Shown here: piece by piece, positions 40,027-48,890 of the stretch
Layout: each line of letters starts with the position of its first letter
How positions within the stretch are numbered: position 1 is the stretch's first letter
Origin: Caballeronia grimmiae
GTDB lineage: Bacteria > Pseudomonadota > Gammaproteobacteria > Burkholderiales > Burkholderiaceae
Length of the DNA: 64,000 nucleotides
Assembly (NCBI RefSeq): GCF_000698555.1
Contig: NZ_JFHE01000001.1
Location: forward strand, 186,001-250,000
Direction: 5' to 3'
Translations under genes and position numbers: made by a program
Notes under the pieces: generated by a model
Told to the model about the DNA's origin: nothing
The model's input: the letters and a program-made list of their open reading frames with translations, nothing else
The model's database searches: none

Positions 40027-40778
40027 CAGGCGTGCTTCCCGGCGGTGCCCGCGATCACTTGCAGCCAGTCGAGCAGCAATTCGACCGATTCGATGCGCGC
40101 CCGCGCGACGGTATCGCCCGCGCCGATCTTGATCGACAGGCCATCGAATTCGTTGACGACCGCGAAGCCCTTCTCGTCGGTGAGATCGTCGCCGATGAAG
40201 ACAGGCTTGCGGCCCGTGAACGGCGGCTCGGCCATGAAGGCGCGCAACGCACGGCCTTTATCGACGCCCCTCGGCTTGATCTCGTACACCATCTTGCCCG
40301 GCTGAAGCACGTAGGCGTCGGCGTATTCCGCGACGAGACGCTCCGTGGCCGCGCGCGCGGCCGGCTCGCGCTCGGGCGCATTCCGGTAATGCAGCGCGAG
40401 CGCCGCGCCCTTGATTTCGAGCAGCATGCCGGGATTCGCGCTGACGACGCCTTCGAGCACGTGTTCCATGCGCAAGAGCCGCTCGTCGTGGAAGCCGATG
40501 CGCTGCACGTCGCCATTGGCGTCGCGCCGCTCCGCGCCGTGCATCCCGGCGACGGGCAGATCGGGCATCTGCAGGAACGAATCGATATTGTCGATGCCGC
40601 GTCCCGACACGACCGCGACCGCATTATTGGTCGCGCGCCGCAGCGACGCGAGGATGTCGGGCACCGAACGCGGCACGAAAATGCCGTCGGGCGTGGAAGC
40701 GAGTTCGACGAGTGTGCCGTCGAAATCGAAGAAGAACGCGGTCTCGGCAAGAGACAGGGAATCGGGAAGAATTTGCAT
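40026..40778 (-). CDS. otsB: Trehalose-6-phosphate phosphatase
   Basis: 250-residue HAD phosphatase. Motif I FFFDFDGTLVELA carries the nucleophile Asp, the motif VVSGRGIDNIDSF follows, and motif IV is PVFIGDDLTDEKGFAVV. It removes phosphate from the OtsA product. First gene of the otsB-otsA pair; the 215-base gap upstream to 40993 should hold the promoter. Confidence 0.96.
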   Translation of the reverse strand: MQILPDSLSLAETAFFFDFDGTLVELASTPDGIFVPRSVPDILASLRRATNNAVAVVSGRGIDNIDSFLQMPDLPVAGMHGAERRDANGDVQRIGFHDERLLRMEHVLEGVVSANPGMLLEIKGAALALHYRNAPEREPAARAATERLVAEYADAYVLQPGKMVYEIKPRGVDKGRALRAFMAEPPFTGRKPVFIGDDLTDEKGFAVVNEFDGLSIKIGAGDTVARARIESVELLLDWLQVIAGTAGKHA

Positions 40779-41041
40779 CGATCTTTAGCCTGTGGTTTGC
40801 CTCGTGTGGCGCGAGCCGAAGCCGGAGGCGCGCATGTTACGTGCGCCAGCTTTCGATTTCCAACGCGCGCAACTTACGGATTCGCTCGCCGGGCTTTCGG
40901 CGAGCCTGAAGTATGCGGCAAATCGTCTCAAAAATAAGCCGCAGGATAGATGATGCGCCACCTCCGGCCTCGAAGACGTGTATTTTGCGATAGATGTTCA
41001 TGCCATCAAACCCCCGCCGCGCGCCGCTTTCACCCTTTTCG

Positions 41042-41674
41042 ATGCACGCTTCGTTCCCTGTTTGGCCAGTTTCGCGCGTTCTGCGCTGGCGCCGGTTCAT
41101 CGCTCTCGTTTTCTTTTGGGCGCTGGCCGCGTGCTCGCGGCCGACCGAGCCGTGGCATCTGACCGACGTCTCCGGGCATCTGCCCGACCTCGACTTCTCT
41201 CTCACCGATGACACCGGCGCGCACGTCACCGGCCGGTCTTTCGCGGGCCGCGCGACGCTCGTCTACTTCGGCTATACGCACTGCCCCGATGTCTGCCCGG
41301 AAACGATGGCGCGTCTCATGCAGGTGCTCCAGCAGCTCGGGCCGGATGCCGACGCGGCGCGCATCGTGTTCGTTTCCGTCGATCCCGCCCGCGATACGCC
41401 CACACTTCTGCACGCGTATGTCCGCGCCTTCGACGACCGGCACGCCGTCGGCCTGACAGGCGCGGATCGCGCGATCGAAGCCGTCGCGCAGCGGTATCGC
41501 GTGGCGTATCAGATGGAAAAGCGCGATCCGGACGGCGCATACGAAGTGACGCACAGTTCGGCGGTGTATATCTTCGATCGCGACGGCCACGCGCGCCTGC
41601 TCGCCACGGACCGGGATTCGATCGACGCCATCGCCGCCGATCTGCGCCGCGTCATTCACGCGAAGGACGCCTGA
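41042..41674 (+). CDS. SCO1/SenC-type copper chaperone
   Basis: About 210 residues, membrane-anchored thioredoxin fold. After an N-terminal hydrophobic segment with lipobox-like WALAACSRP comes the copper site: CPDVC in VYFGYTHCPDVCPETMARLM, with a histidine in YEVTHSSAVYIFDRDG. Sco proteins deliver copper to cytochrome c oxidase CuA or act as thiol reductases. It sits two bases before a CtaG-like assembly gene, which supports a role in oxidase biogenesis. Alternative starts lie at 40994 and 41000; none has a clear ribosome site. Confidence 0.88.
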   Translation: MHASFPVWPVSRVLRWRRFIALVFFWALAACSRPTEPWHLTDVSGHLPDLDFSLTDDTGAHVTGRSFAGRATLVYFGYTHCPDVCPETMARLMQVLQQLGPDADAARIVFVSVDPARDTPTLLHAYVRAFDDRHAVGLTGADRAIEAVAQRYRVAYQMEKRDPDGAYEVTHSSAVYIFDRDGHARLLATDRDSIDAIAADLRRVIHAKDA

Positions 41675-41676
41675 CG

Positions 41677-42585
41677 ATGACGACGCTGCTCTACTGGCTC
41701 GATCCATGGGAGCCGTCGCCGACGGTCGTGATCGCGATACTCGTCGCCGCCGTGCTGTTTGCGCGCGGCGCACGGCATGCGCGCGTATCGATATCGCGGC
41801 GTATCGCGTTCTGGGCCGGATTGAGCGCGCTCTACGTGGCGCTGCACACGCGGCTCGATTACTTTTTCGAGCACGAGTTTTTCATGCATCGGCTGCAGCA
41901 TCTGGTGCTGCATCATCTCGGGCCCTTCCTGATTGCGCTGTCGTATCCGGGGGCGGCGCTGCGCGCAGGCGTGCCGTTCGAATGGCGGCGACGCTGGCTG
42001 CGTCCGGCATCGCAGACTCGCGTCGCACGCATGATGTTCGATATCGTGTTCAACCCGGTTATCGCGCTGACGCTGTTCGTCGGCCTGATCTACTTGTGGC
42101 TGCTATCGCCGATTCACTTCAAGGCGATGCTCGATTACCGGCTCTATCGCGTAATGAACTGGAGCATGGTGATCGACGGCCTGCTTTTCTGGTGGCTCGT
42201 GCTCGACCCGCGTCCCGCGCCGCCCGCGCGGCTCGCGCCCGGCCGGCGCATTCTGGTGGTGATCGCCGCCATTCCGCCGCAGATCGTGCTCGGCGCGTTC
42301 ATCTTCTTCACGCCGCGCGAGCTGTATCCGATCTATTCGATTTGCGGCCGCGCGTTCACCTGGATCACGCCGATGCGCGACCAGCAGATCGGCGGACTCT
42401 TGCTCTGGATTCCCGGCTCGATGATGAGCGTGATCGGCGCGCTGATCGCGCTGCGCCACTGGCTGCGGCTGTCGGCGCGCGCGCGGTTGCGTCAGGAGTC
42501 GAAGCCGGGACGGCGCATCCAGACATGCGGGATGCCATCTTCGTCATGCACCCCCGACGAAGCGACGAATCCGAACGCGCCGTAA
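41677..42585 (+). CDS. CtaG-type (caa3) cytochrome c oxidase assembly protein
   Basis: 302 residues with about seven membrane helices. The motif HEFFMHRLQHLVLHHLGPFL, rich in histidine, is typical of the caa3-type CtaG family (DUF1404-like), as are IYLWLLSPIHFKAML and ITPMRDQQIGGLLLWIPGSM. Members help insert copper into haem-copper oxidases. Directly follows the Sco-like gene. Its last 94 bases overlap the convergent acetyltransferase gene; the C-terminal ~35 residues are non-conserved-looking Arg/Ser/Pro. Confidence 0.85.
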   Translation: MTTLLYWLDPWEPSPTVVIAILVAAVLFARGARHARVSISRRIAFWAGLSALYVALHTRLDYFFEHEFFMHRLQHLVLHHLGPFLIALSYPGAALRAGVPFEWRRRWLRPASQTRVARMMFDIVFNPVIALTLFVGLIYLWLLSPIHFKAMLDYRLYRVMNWSMVIDGLLFWWLVLDPRPAPPARLAPGRRILVVIAAIPPQIVLGAFIFFTPRELYPIYSICGRAFTWITPMRDQQIGGLLLWIPGSMMSVIGALIALRHWLRLSARARLRQESKPGRRIQTCGMPSSSCTPDEATNPNAP

Positions 42586-42986
42586 AAGCGCTGCAAGTGC
42601 GCCTGCGCATGCAGGCTGATCGGCTGGTCGGGCCACTGCTTGAGAATTTCTTCGAGCGCGCGCTGAAGCATCGCGTTGCCGAGCTTCATGCCGCGAAAGC
42701 CGGCGGTCGTCAGCACGCGGCCGATACGGACGTCCTTTTCGTTTTCGTCCGGATGACCCGGCAACAGCACGCGCAGATATCCGGCGAGTTTCGGGCGCGT
42801 CTCGCCTCTGCCGTACGCCAGCAGATGCCATGCGTCGGTATCGAGCCCGTCGATATCGCCGTACACGCAGTTCTGCTCGACGACGAACACCGCGCTGCGT
42901 GCGGCGAGCATGTCGTAGACTTCGGCGGTGGTCAGGTCATCGAAGCGCTTCCAGCGCCACTCGAGGTGGGAGAGTTGGGTGGTCAT
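42492..42986 (-). CDS. GNAT acetyltransferase, ElaA-like
   Basis: 164 residues. ElaA marks are LTTAEVYDMLAARSAVFVVE, QNCVYGDIDGLD, the acetyl-CoA loop RIGRVLTTAGFRGMKLGNAM, and the C-terminal FYGAFGFVASSGVHDEDGI. The substrate is unknown. Its 3' end overlaps the ctaG-like gene tail to tail by 94 bases. The Met at 42986 is preferred; the upstream frame reads back toward tRNA-Cys. Confidence 0.87.
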   Translation of the reverse strand: MTTQLSHLEWRWKRFDDLTTAEVYDMLAARSAVFVVEQNCVYGDIDGLDTDAWHLLAYGRGETRPKLAGYLRVLLPGHPDENEKDVRIGRVLTTAGFRGMKLGNAMLQRALEEILKQWPDQPISLHAQAHLQRFYGAFGFVASSGVHDEDGIPHVWMRRPGFDS

Positions 42987-43064
42987 CGTTGTAGGTATCG
43001 GAGGCCTTGCGGCGTGCCGCAATTATGCCGCGAGGCAGCCGGAGCAAAGCGCCGCGGAAAAAGA

Positions 43065-43090
43065 AAAAGCCCTGACGAGTCAGGGCTTTT
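43065..43090 (-). terminator. Terminator after tRNA-Cys
   Basis: Eleven-base arms AAAAGCCCTGA / TCAGGGCTTTT around CGAG, five bases after the tRNA-Cys 3' end on the minus strand, followed by T residues. Confidence 0.85.
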
Positions 43091-43094
43091 AAAG

Positions 43095-43168
43095 TGGAGG
43101 CGCGAACCGGAGTCGAACCGGTCTAAACGGCTTTGCAGGCCGCTGCATAACCGCTTTGCTATCGCGCC
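43095..43168 (-). tRNA. tRNA-Cys (anticodon GCA)
   Basis: 74 bases with encoded CCA; acceptor GGCGCGA/TCGCGCC, anticodon loop CCTGCAAA giving GCA, T-loop GGTTCGACTCC. Nearly the same as E. coli cysT. It follows two tRNA-Gly genes and pgsA. Confidence 0.96.
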
Positions 43169-43217
43169 ATAAGCGGTGTGGCTTGCCAGCCAATCTGAGT
43201 CGGCCAGTCTACCAAAC

Positions 43218-43239
43218 AAAAAGGGAAGCTTTGCTTCCC
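43218..43239 (-). terminator. Terminator-like hairpin between tRNA-Gly and tRNA-Cys
   Basis: Arms GGGAAGC / GCTTCCC with a three-base loop, followed on the minus strand by TTTTT. It lies between the second tRNA-Gly and tRNA-Cys and could end part of the transcript or mark a processing site. Confidence 0.6.
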
Positions 43240-43246
43240 CTTTGAC

Positions 43247-43322
43247 TGGAGCGGGAGACGAGGCTCGAACTCGCGACCTCAACCTTGGCAAGGTTGCGCT
43301 CTACCAACTGAGCTACTCCCGC
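43247..43322 (-). tRNA. tRNA-Gly (anticodon GCC), copy 2
   Basis: 76 bases with CCA; acceptor GCGGGAG/CTCCCGC, anticodon loop TTGCCAA giving GCC, T-loop GAGTTCGAGCC. Identical in sequence to the copy at 43404-43479. Confidence 0.96.
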
Positions 43323-43403
43323 ATATCCTGCGCTGCTACTGCCTTTCCGATGCCGCTTCGCCGACCGAACCGATGAGCGCTGCTCACACCGAAACTTTCA
43401 AAC

Positions 43404-43479
43404 TGGAGCGGGAGACGAGGCTCGAACTCGCGACCTCAACCTTGGCAAGGTTGCGCTCTACCAACTGAGCTACTCCCGC
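43404..43479 (-). tRNA. tRNA-Gly (anticodon GCC), copy 1
   Basis: 76 bases with CCA, identical to copy 2, separated by 81 bases of unlike sequence. It is 165 bases after pgsA, as glyW follows pgsA in E. coli. Confidence 0.96.
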
Positions 43480-43644
43480 ATTTGCTGCTTATTTACTGCT
43501 TAACTGACTGCTTCGCTTCGTTTCTGCTTCGCGTCGCGCATCAGAGAAACGAGATTATGTAGAAGCCAAAGAGACCTGTCAACTGTTTTGTCTGCGGTTT
43601 TTTCAGCTTCGACGCAATTTTTTGCGCTTAGCCTGCCGACTGTT

Positions 43645-44241
43645 TCAAAGCATGCCGCCGCGCTCGCGAATCTGCGGCCAGGCCAGCTTCATGTAGTAAA
43701 ACATCGACCAGACGGTGAGAAACGCCGCGACATTGATAAGCCACAAACCCCACACGCGCGAGTCGAGCACCCACTGCGTGCCCGGGATGTTCAGGCGGCC
43801 GTAGAACAGCAGCATCGGAATGGCGACCATCTGGCAGACCGTCTTGAACTTGCCGAGCGAATTCACCGCCACGCTCTTCGATGCGCCGATCTGCGCCATC
43901 CATTCACGCAGCGCCGAAATGGTGATCTCGCGTCCGACGATCACGAGCGCGATCACCGCGTTGAGCCGCGCGCTCTGCACGAGCACGAGCAGCGCGGCGG
44001 TGACCATCAGCTTGTCGGCGACCGGATCGAGAAATGCGCCGAACGCCGACGTCTGATTGAGCTTGCGCGCGAGGAAGCCGTCGAACCAATCGGTGAGCGC
44101 GGCGAGCACGAAGATGACCATCGCGAGCAGGTTGCGATGCTCGAGGCTCAACATCATGTCCGGCAGATAGAACACGCCCACGACGAGCGGAATCAGCACG
44201 ATTCGCAGCCACGTCAGGAAGATCGGTAGGTTGAACGGCAT
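43645..44241 (-). CDS. pgsA: CDP-diacylglycerol-glycerol-3-phosphate 3-phosphatidyltransferase
   Basis: 198 residues with about four to five membrane helices. The CDP-alcohol phosphatidyltransferase motif is visible as LTDWFDGFLARKLNQTSAFGAFLDPVADKL (D-x2-D-G-x2-A-R-x8-G-x3-D-x3-D pattern, spread over positions ~47-76). It makes phosphatidylglycerol phosphate, the precursor of phosphatidylglycerol and cardiolipin. The start is the ATG of MPFNLPIFLTW. uvrC lies 114 bases upstream. Confidence 0.95.
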   Translation of the reverse strand: MPFNLPIFLTWLRIVLIPLVVGVFYLPDMMLSLEHRNLLAMVIFVLAALTDWFDGFLARKLNQTSAFGAFLDPVADKLMVTAALLVLVQSARLNAVIALVIVGREITISALREWMAQIGASKSVAVNSLGKFKTVCQMVAIPMLLFYGRLNIPGTQWVLDSRVWGLWLINVAAFLTVWSMFYYMKLAWPQIRERGGML

Positions 44242-44355
44242 GGGCGAAAGTGGGATCGAGTGCGTGAGGGGTTGGAGGCGCCATTGTGCCGCGTCGCTCC
44301 GACGCTCACAAGGCGCGGCTGAAGGCCCCGAAGCGGCGCGCAGCGGGGCCGCTCA

Positions 44356-46566
44356 TCAATGCAACTGCCGGTAAATCTGCTGTGCAAGCGCAAGCGATAT
44401 GCCCTCGACGCTCGCCAGGTCCTCGACGCTCGCCGCCTGCACGCCGCGCAAGCCGCCAAACCGCGACAACAGGCGCTGACGCCGCTTCGCGCCGACGCCT
44501 TCGAGTTCTTCCAGCCGCGATGTCTGGCGCGTCTTCGCCCGCTTCGCCCGCATGCCGGTAATCGCGAAGCGGTGCGCTTCATCGCGGATTTGAGCGACGA
44601 GCATCAGCGCCGCGCTTTCCTTGCCGAGTTCGAGCGCGGGACGACCATCCGCGAAGATCAGCGTTTCGAGGCCGACCTTGCGCCCCTCGCCCTTCGCGAC
44701 GCCCACCAGCATGCCGTGATCGAGCCCAAGCTCCGAAAACACTTGCCGCGCGATTTCGACCTGCCCCTTGCCGCCGTCGATCAGCACGATATTCGGCAGC
44801 GTGCCGCCCGCGGCCACGGCCGGCGCGGCGTCGGGCGTGACGTTGGGGTCGGCGGCGTCATCCGGCTGCATCGTCGTGGCTTCCTCGTTCGCGTTCGCCG
44901 CCGCCTGCGCGACCATCTTCTCGTAGCGGCGCGTGAGCACCTGGCGCATCGCGGCGTAATCGTCGCCGGGCGTGATGCCCGTGATGTTGTAGCGCCGATA
45001 TTCGCCCGACTGCATCTTGTGATGGTGATACACCACGCACGACGCCTGCGTCGCCTCGCCCATCGTATGGCTGATGTCGAAGCACTCGATGCGCATCAGC
45101 GCGAGGTCGTCCATCTCGAGCCCGAGCGTTTCCGCGAGCGAGCGCGTGCGCGCCTGCTGCGAGCCCTGCTCCGACAAAAGACGCGCGAGCGCGAGCTTCG
45201 CGTTCTGTTCGGCCATCGACAGCCAGACGCGCTTCTGACCTTGCGGCTGACGCAGCAGCGTGACCTTGTGGCCGGCCTGCTCCATCAGCAGATCGATGAG
45301 TTCGCGGCTCGCCGGCGCGTGACTCACGACGAGCACCGGCGGCACGCGATTGCCGATGTAGTGCTGCGCCATAAACGCTTCCAGCACTTCAGATTCGAGC
45401 GCGCCTTCGCGCATGGCGGGTTCGGTCTGGTCTTCGACGTCCAGTTGAGCTTCGACGCCGGCCGCGTCGGCATCGCCTTCCGTCGTCGACTGCACGCCGT
45501 CTTCCGCCTGCGCCTCGTCTCGTGCGGCATTCGCGATCGCTTCTATCTCCGGCGCGGGAACATCGACGAGTGCTGTCGCAGCCGCTTCGACGGCGTTGAC
45601 GGCTTCGACGGCGTCGTCGTCTTCAAGGCCCGCTTCGTCGTCTTCGAGGCCCGTTTCGTCGTCCTCGGGAAGCGGCATCGCGCTTTCCACGTGCGCCGGG
45701 AAATACGCCTTGTCGCCGAGATGGCGGCCGCCGCGCACCATCGCCAGATTCACGCAGACCTTGCCGCCCAGCGCGACGACCGCGAGGATATCGACATCGC
45801 TTTCGCCGCCGACTTCAATGGCCTGCTGATGCAGCACCGTCGACAGCGAACTCATCTGATTGCGCACCGCCGCCGCCTGCTCGAACTTCAGCTCGGCTGC
45901 GAACGCATGCATCTTTTCTTCCAGCTCTTTCATCACTTCGCCCTGCCGGCCGAGCAGAAAGCGCGACGCGTTCGATACATCGCGTGCGTAATCCTCCTTG
46001 CTGATGAGACCGGTACAAGGCGCGGTGCATCGCCCGATCTGATGCAGAAGACACGGACGCGTCCGGTTGCTGAACACCGAGTCCTCGCACGTGCGCAACT
46101 GGAACACGCGCTGCAAGATTTGAATGCTCTCGCGCACCGCCCAGGCGCTCGGGAACGGCCCGAAGTACTGATTCTTCTTGTCGACCGCGCCGCGGTAATA
46201 AGCCATGCGCGGAAACGCGTGCCCGGTCAGCTTGAGGAACGGGTACGACTTGTCGTCGCGAAAGAGGATGTTGTAGCGCGGCGCGAGCGCCTTGATCAGG
46301 TTGTTTTCGAGCAGCAGCGCTTCGGCTTCGGAGCGCGTGACGGTCGTCTCGATCTTGCGGATGCGCGTGACCATCATCGCGATGCGCGGCGAATGCAGCG
46401 TCTTCGTGAAGTAGCTCGACACGCGTTTCTTCAGGTTGCGAGCCTTGCCGACGTAGAGCACGTTGCCGTCGCCGTCGTAATAGCGGTACACGCCCGGCAG
46501 ATGCGGCAACTGCACAAGCGTCTTCTTCGGGTCGAAAGTCGGATCGGGGGCGTCGGTCTGAGTCAT
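44356..46566 (-). CDS. uvrC: Excinuclease ABC subunit C
   Basis: 736 residues versus about 610 in E. coli. The N-terminal GIY-YIG nuclease reads [20 protein letters not shown]. Next are the Cys-containing [15 protein letters not shown], a UvrB-binding UVR segment ([20 protein letters not shown]), an RNase H-like nuclease with [13 protein letters not shown], and a C-terminal helix-hairpin-helix [20 protein letters not shown]. It makes both incisions in nucleotide excision repair. The extra length is mainly an acidic insertion at about residues 302-392, with a smaller one near 572-603. Confidence 0.97.
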   Translation of the reverse strand: MTQTDAPDPTFDPKKTLVQLPHLPGVYRYYDGDGNVLYVGKARNLKKRVSSYFTKTLHSPRIAMMVTRIRKIETTVTRSEAEALLLENNLIKALAPRYNILFRDDKSYPFLKLTGHAFPRMAYYRGAVDKKNQYFGPFPSAWAVRESIQILQRVFQLRTCEDSVFSNRTRPCLLHQIGRCTAPCTGLISKEDYARDVSNASRFLLGRQGEVMKELEEKMHAFAAELKFEQAAAVRNQMSSLSTVLHQQAIEVGGESDVDILAVVALGGKVCVNLAMVRGGRHLGDKAYFPAHVESAMPLPEDDETGLEDDEAGLEDDDAVEAVNAVEAAATALVDVPAPEIEAIANAARDEAQAEDGVQSTTEGDADAAGVEAQLDVEDQTEPAMREGALESEVLEAFMAQHYIGNRVPPVLVVSHAPASRELIDLLMEQAGHKVTLLRQPQGQKRVWLSMAEQNAKLALARLLSEQGSQQARTRSLAETLGLEMDDLALMRIECFDISHTMGEATQASCVVYHHHKMQSGEYRRYNITGITPGDDYAAMRQVLTRRYEKMVAQAAANANEEATTMQPDDAADPNVTPDAAPAVAAGGTLPNIVLIDGGKGQVEIARQVFSELGLDHGMLVGVAKGEGRKVGLETLIFADGRPALELGKESAALMLVAQIRDEAHRFAITGMRAKRAKTRQTSRLEELEGVGAKRRQRLLSRFGGLRGVQAASVEDLASVEGISLALAQQIYRQLH
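45616..45657 (-). repeat. 21-base tandem repeat inside uvrC
   Basis: Two 21-base units (45616-45636 and 45637-45657) that differ at two positions, plus a partial third. They encode repeated seven-residue acidic units with core GLEDDEA. The repeat lies within the UvrC insertion and looks like a recent in-frame duplication. Confidence 0.75.
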
Positions 46567-46676
46567 GCAGCGAATATCGTGACGGTGCGCGGAAGGGACA
46601 AGGCAGGCGGCGCACCGTGTCTTAGAATCGCCAGTTTAGAACATTACGACGCGGTCTCGCCGCCGCTCATGCCGCC

Positions 46677-47843
46677 ATGTCCACGCCCCCGTCGCATCAA
46701 GCAGGCCAGGAACTCGCCTGCGACATCTTCTGCGCGGTCGTCGACAACTTCGGCGATATCGGCGTGTGCTGGCGGCTCGCGCGTCAGCTTCGCGCGGAGC
46801 ACGGCTGGCGCGTGCGGCTCTTCGTCGACGATCTCGCCGTCTTCCACGCGCTGTGCCCCGCCGTCGATACGTCGCTCGCGCGGCAGGAAGCGGCGGGCGT
46901 CGTCATCGAACACTGGCGCGAGCCGGCGCATGCGGGCGACGCGCTCGAGATCGCCGATGTCGTCGTCGAAGCGTTCGCGTGCGAGATTCCGCACGCGTAC
47001 ATCGCCGCGATGGCGCGTCGCGAGCCGAAGCCCGTGTGGGTCAATCTGGAGTATCTGAGCGGCGAAGACTGGGTCGCCGATTTCCACCTGCGGCCGTCGC
47101 CGCATCCGCGCTATCCGCTCGAGAAGAGCTTCTTCTTCCCCGGCCTCGGCGCGGGCACGGGCGGCGTGCTGAAGGAGCGCGGCCTCGATGCCGCCCGCGA
47201 ACGCTTCGATGCCGCGACGTGGTGGCGCGAGCGCGTGGGCATCGAGCGGCCGGACGCGGCATCGACGGTGATCTCGCTGTTCGCGTACGAGAACCCCGCC
47301 GTCGATGCGCTGCTCGCGCAGTGGCGCGATGGCGCGTCGCCCGTCGTGCTGCTGGTGCCGGAGGGGCGCATTTCCGGCGCGATCGCGCGCTTCTTCGGCC
47401 TGCCGAAGTTCGCTGCGGGAGCATCGGCGCGTGCGGGCGCGCTGCAGGCGCATGCGCTGGGTTTCGTCGAGCAGCCGCGTTTCGACGAACTGCTCTGGGC
47501 CGCCGATTTCAACTTCGTGCGCGGCGAAGACTCGTTCGTGCGCGCGCAATGGGCGCAAAAGCCGTTCGCGTGGCACATCTACCCGCAAGCCGACGACGCG
47601 CATCTGCCAAAACTCGATGCCGCCCTCGCCCATTACGCCAGCGGACTTTCGCCCTCGGCGCGGGATGCGATCAATCGCTTCTGGCATGCGTGGAACGGCG
47701 CGGGCACGCCGGACTGGGCGGATTTCCGGCGGCATCGGGGGGAATTCGAGGCGCGTGCGGCGCAGTGGGCCGATGAACTCGCGGACGTCGGCGATCTGGC
47801 CGGCAACCTCGTCGCGCATGCGGCTGCGCGCATGGGCGGCTGA
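46677..47843 (+). CDS. earP: EF-P arginine rhamnosyltransferase EarP
   Basis: 388 residues of the GT104 family (formerly DUF2331). It transfers rhamnose from dTDP-rhamnose to Arg32 of elongation factor P. The N-terminal DIFCAVVDNFGDIGVCWRLA has Asp23 and Asp27, matching the two essential aspartates of characterised EarP. The C-terminal FVRGEDSFVRAQWA has Glu284, matching the essential glutamate. It lies 182 bases before efp, the usual arrangement. Confidence 0.95.
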   Translation: MSTPPSHQAGQELACDIFCAVVDNFGDIGVCWRLARQLRAEHGWRVRLFVDDLAVFHALCPAVDTSLARQEAAGVVIEHWREPAHAGDALEIADVVVEAFACEIPHAYIAAMARREPKPVWVNLEYLSGEDWVADFHLRPSPHPRYPLEKSFFFPGLGAGTGGVLKERGLDAARERFDAATWWRERVGIERPDAASTVISLFAYENPAVDALLAQWRDGASPVVLLVPEGRISGAIARFFGLPKFAAGASARAGALQAHALGFVEQPRFDELLWAADFNFVRGEDSFVRAQWAQKPFAWHIYPQADDAHLPKLDAALAHYASGLSPSARDAINRFWHAWNGAGTPDWADFRRHRGEFEARAAQWADELADVGDLAGNLVAHAAARMGG

Positions 47844-47866
47844 CACGGACCCGCCTGCCCGGCGGC

Positions 47867-47896
47867 TGGCCAAACCAGCAAAAACTCAGTTAAAAT
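47867..47896 (+). promoter_or_regulatory. Possible efp promoter
   Basis: TGGCCA (4 of 6 to -35 consensus), 18 bases, TAAAAT (5 of 6 to -10). It is 129 bases before the efp ATG, in the earP-efp gap, so efp may have its own promoter. Confidence 0.4.
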
Positions 47897-48025
47897 AAGC
47901 GGTTATCCGAGCGCAGGCCGCAGTTTCGTTACCGCAGACGGCGCTCCACCTGAATCGATCTAATCCGCAGATCAGCAATCCACGGCAACACTGAAGCCAA
48001 ATTCAATCGTAAGGACCCAGTTTTT

Positions 48026-48583
48026 ATGAAGACCGCACAAGAACTCCGCGTCGGCAACGTCGTCATGATCGGTAACGATGCCATGGTCGTGCAACGTGCC
48101 GAATACAACAAGTCCGGCCGTAACTCAGCGGTCGTGAAAATGAAGTTCAAGAACCTGCTGACGAACGCCGGCATGGAAACGGTCTACAAGGCCGACGACA
48201 AGTTCGACGTCGTCGTGCTCGAGCGCAAGGAAGTGACGTACTCGTACTTCGCGGACCCGATGTACGTCTTCATGGACGCCGACTACAACCAGTACGAAGT
48301 CGAAGCCGAAATGATGGGCGACGCGCTCCACTATCTCGAAGACGGCATGGCTTGCGAAGTCGTGTTCTACAACGAGAAGGCCATTTCCGTCGAACTGCCG
48401 ACCACGCTGGTTCGCGAAATCGTCTACACGGAACCGGCCGTCAAGGGCGATACGTCGTCGGGCAAGGTGCTGAAGACCGCGAAGCTGCACACCGGCTTTG
48501 AGCTGCAAGTGCCGCTCTTCTGCAACATCGGCGACAAGATCGAAATCGACACGCGCACGAACGAATACCGCAGCCGCGCCTAA
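48026..48583 (+). CDS. efp: Translation elongation factor P
   Basis: 185 residues with KOW-like N domain and two OB domains. The tip loop [12 protein letters not shown] holds Arg32, the residue that EarP rhamnosylates; this replaces the Lys34 used by the EpmA/EpmB pathway. EF-P relieves stalling at proline runs. The end [15 protein letters not shown] is typical. The start follows AAGGACCC. Confidence 0.97.
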   Translation: MKTAQELRVGNVVMIGNDAMVVQRAEYNKSGRNSAVVKMKFKNLLTNAGMETVYKADDKFDVVVLERKEVTYSYFADPMYVFMDADYNQYEVEAEMMGDALHYLEDGMACEVVFYNEKAISVELPTTLVREIVYTEPAVKGDTSSGKVLKTAKLHTGFELQVPLFCNIGDKIEIDTRTNEYRSRA

Positions 48584-48663
48584 AGCGGCATCGCGTAAGC
48601 CTTACGCCGGCCACGCCCGGCGCTGGGCGGCGGTGACGGAACCGCCGGTCAAGGCTGTCAATG

Positions 48664-48691
48664 AAAGCGCCCCATCGCGGGCGCTTTTTCT
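48664..48691 (+). terminator. Terminator after efp
   Basis: Arms AAAGCGCCC / GGGCGCTTT with six-base loop, followed by TT, C, TTTT. It lies 80 bases after efp. The 307-base gap to 48890 otherwise holds only the sigma-54-type element. Confidence 0.8.
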
Positions 48692-48841
48692 TTTGCATGA
48701 ATTTTTTGACAAATTCAGGCAAACTTTACCGCTTGAAAGCAATTGTCTTGACTCAGCAAGCCGGCCTCTTCCTCGCCTATGTTGCTGTTTTTGTTGTAAC
48801 TACATGGCCGTACCGTGCCGCGCGAGCTGGTTTTTACAATT

Positions 48842-48856
48842 TGGCACAATTCCTGC
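48842..48856 (+). promoter_or_regulatory. Sigma-54-type -24/-12 promoter before BON gene
   Basis: TGGCAC (48842-48847), five bases, then CTGC (48853-48856). The GG and GC pairs are separated by exactly ten bases, the strict sigma-54 spacing. Consensus is TGGCAC, five bases, TTGC; here one base of the -12 part differs. A start near 48868 would be about 23 bases before the BON gene ATG. Confidence 0.6.
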
Positions 48857-48890
48857 TTTATCCGCGCATCGGGACTAAACACGGCATCAG

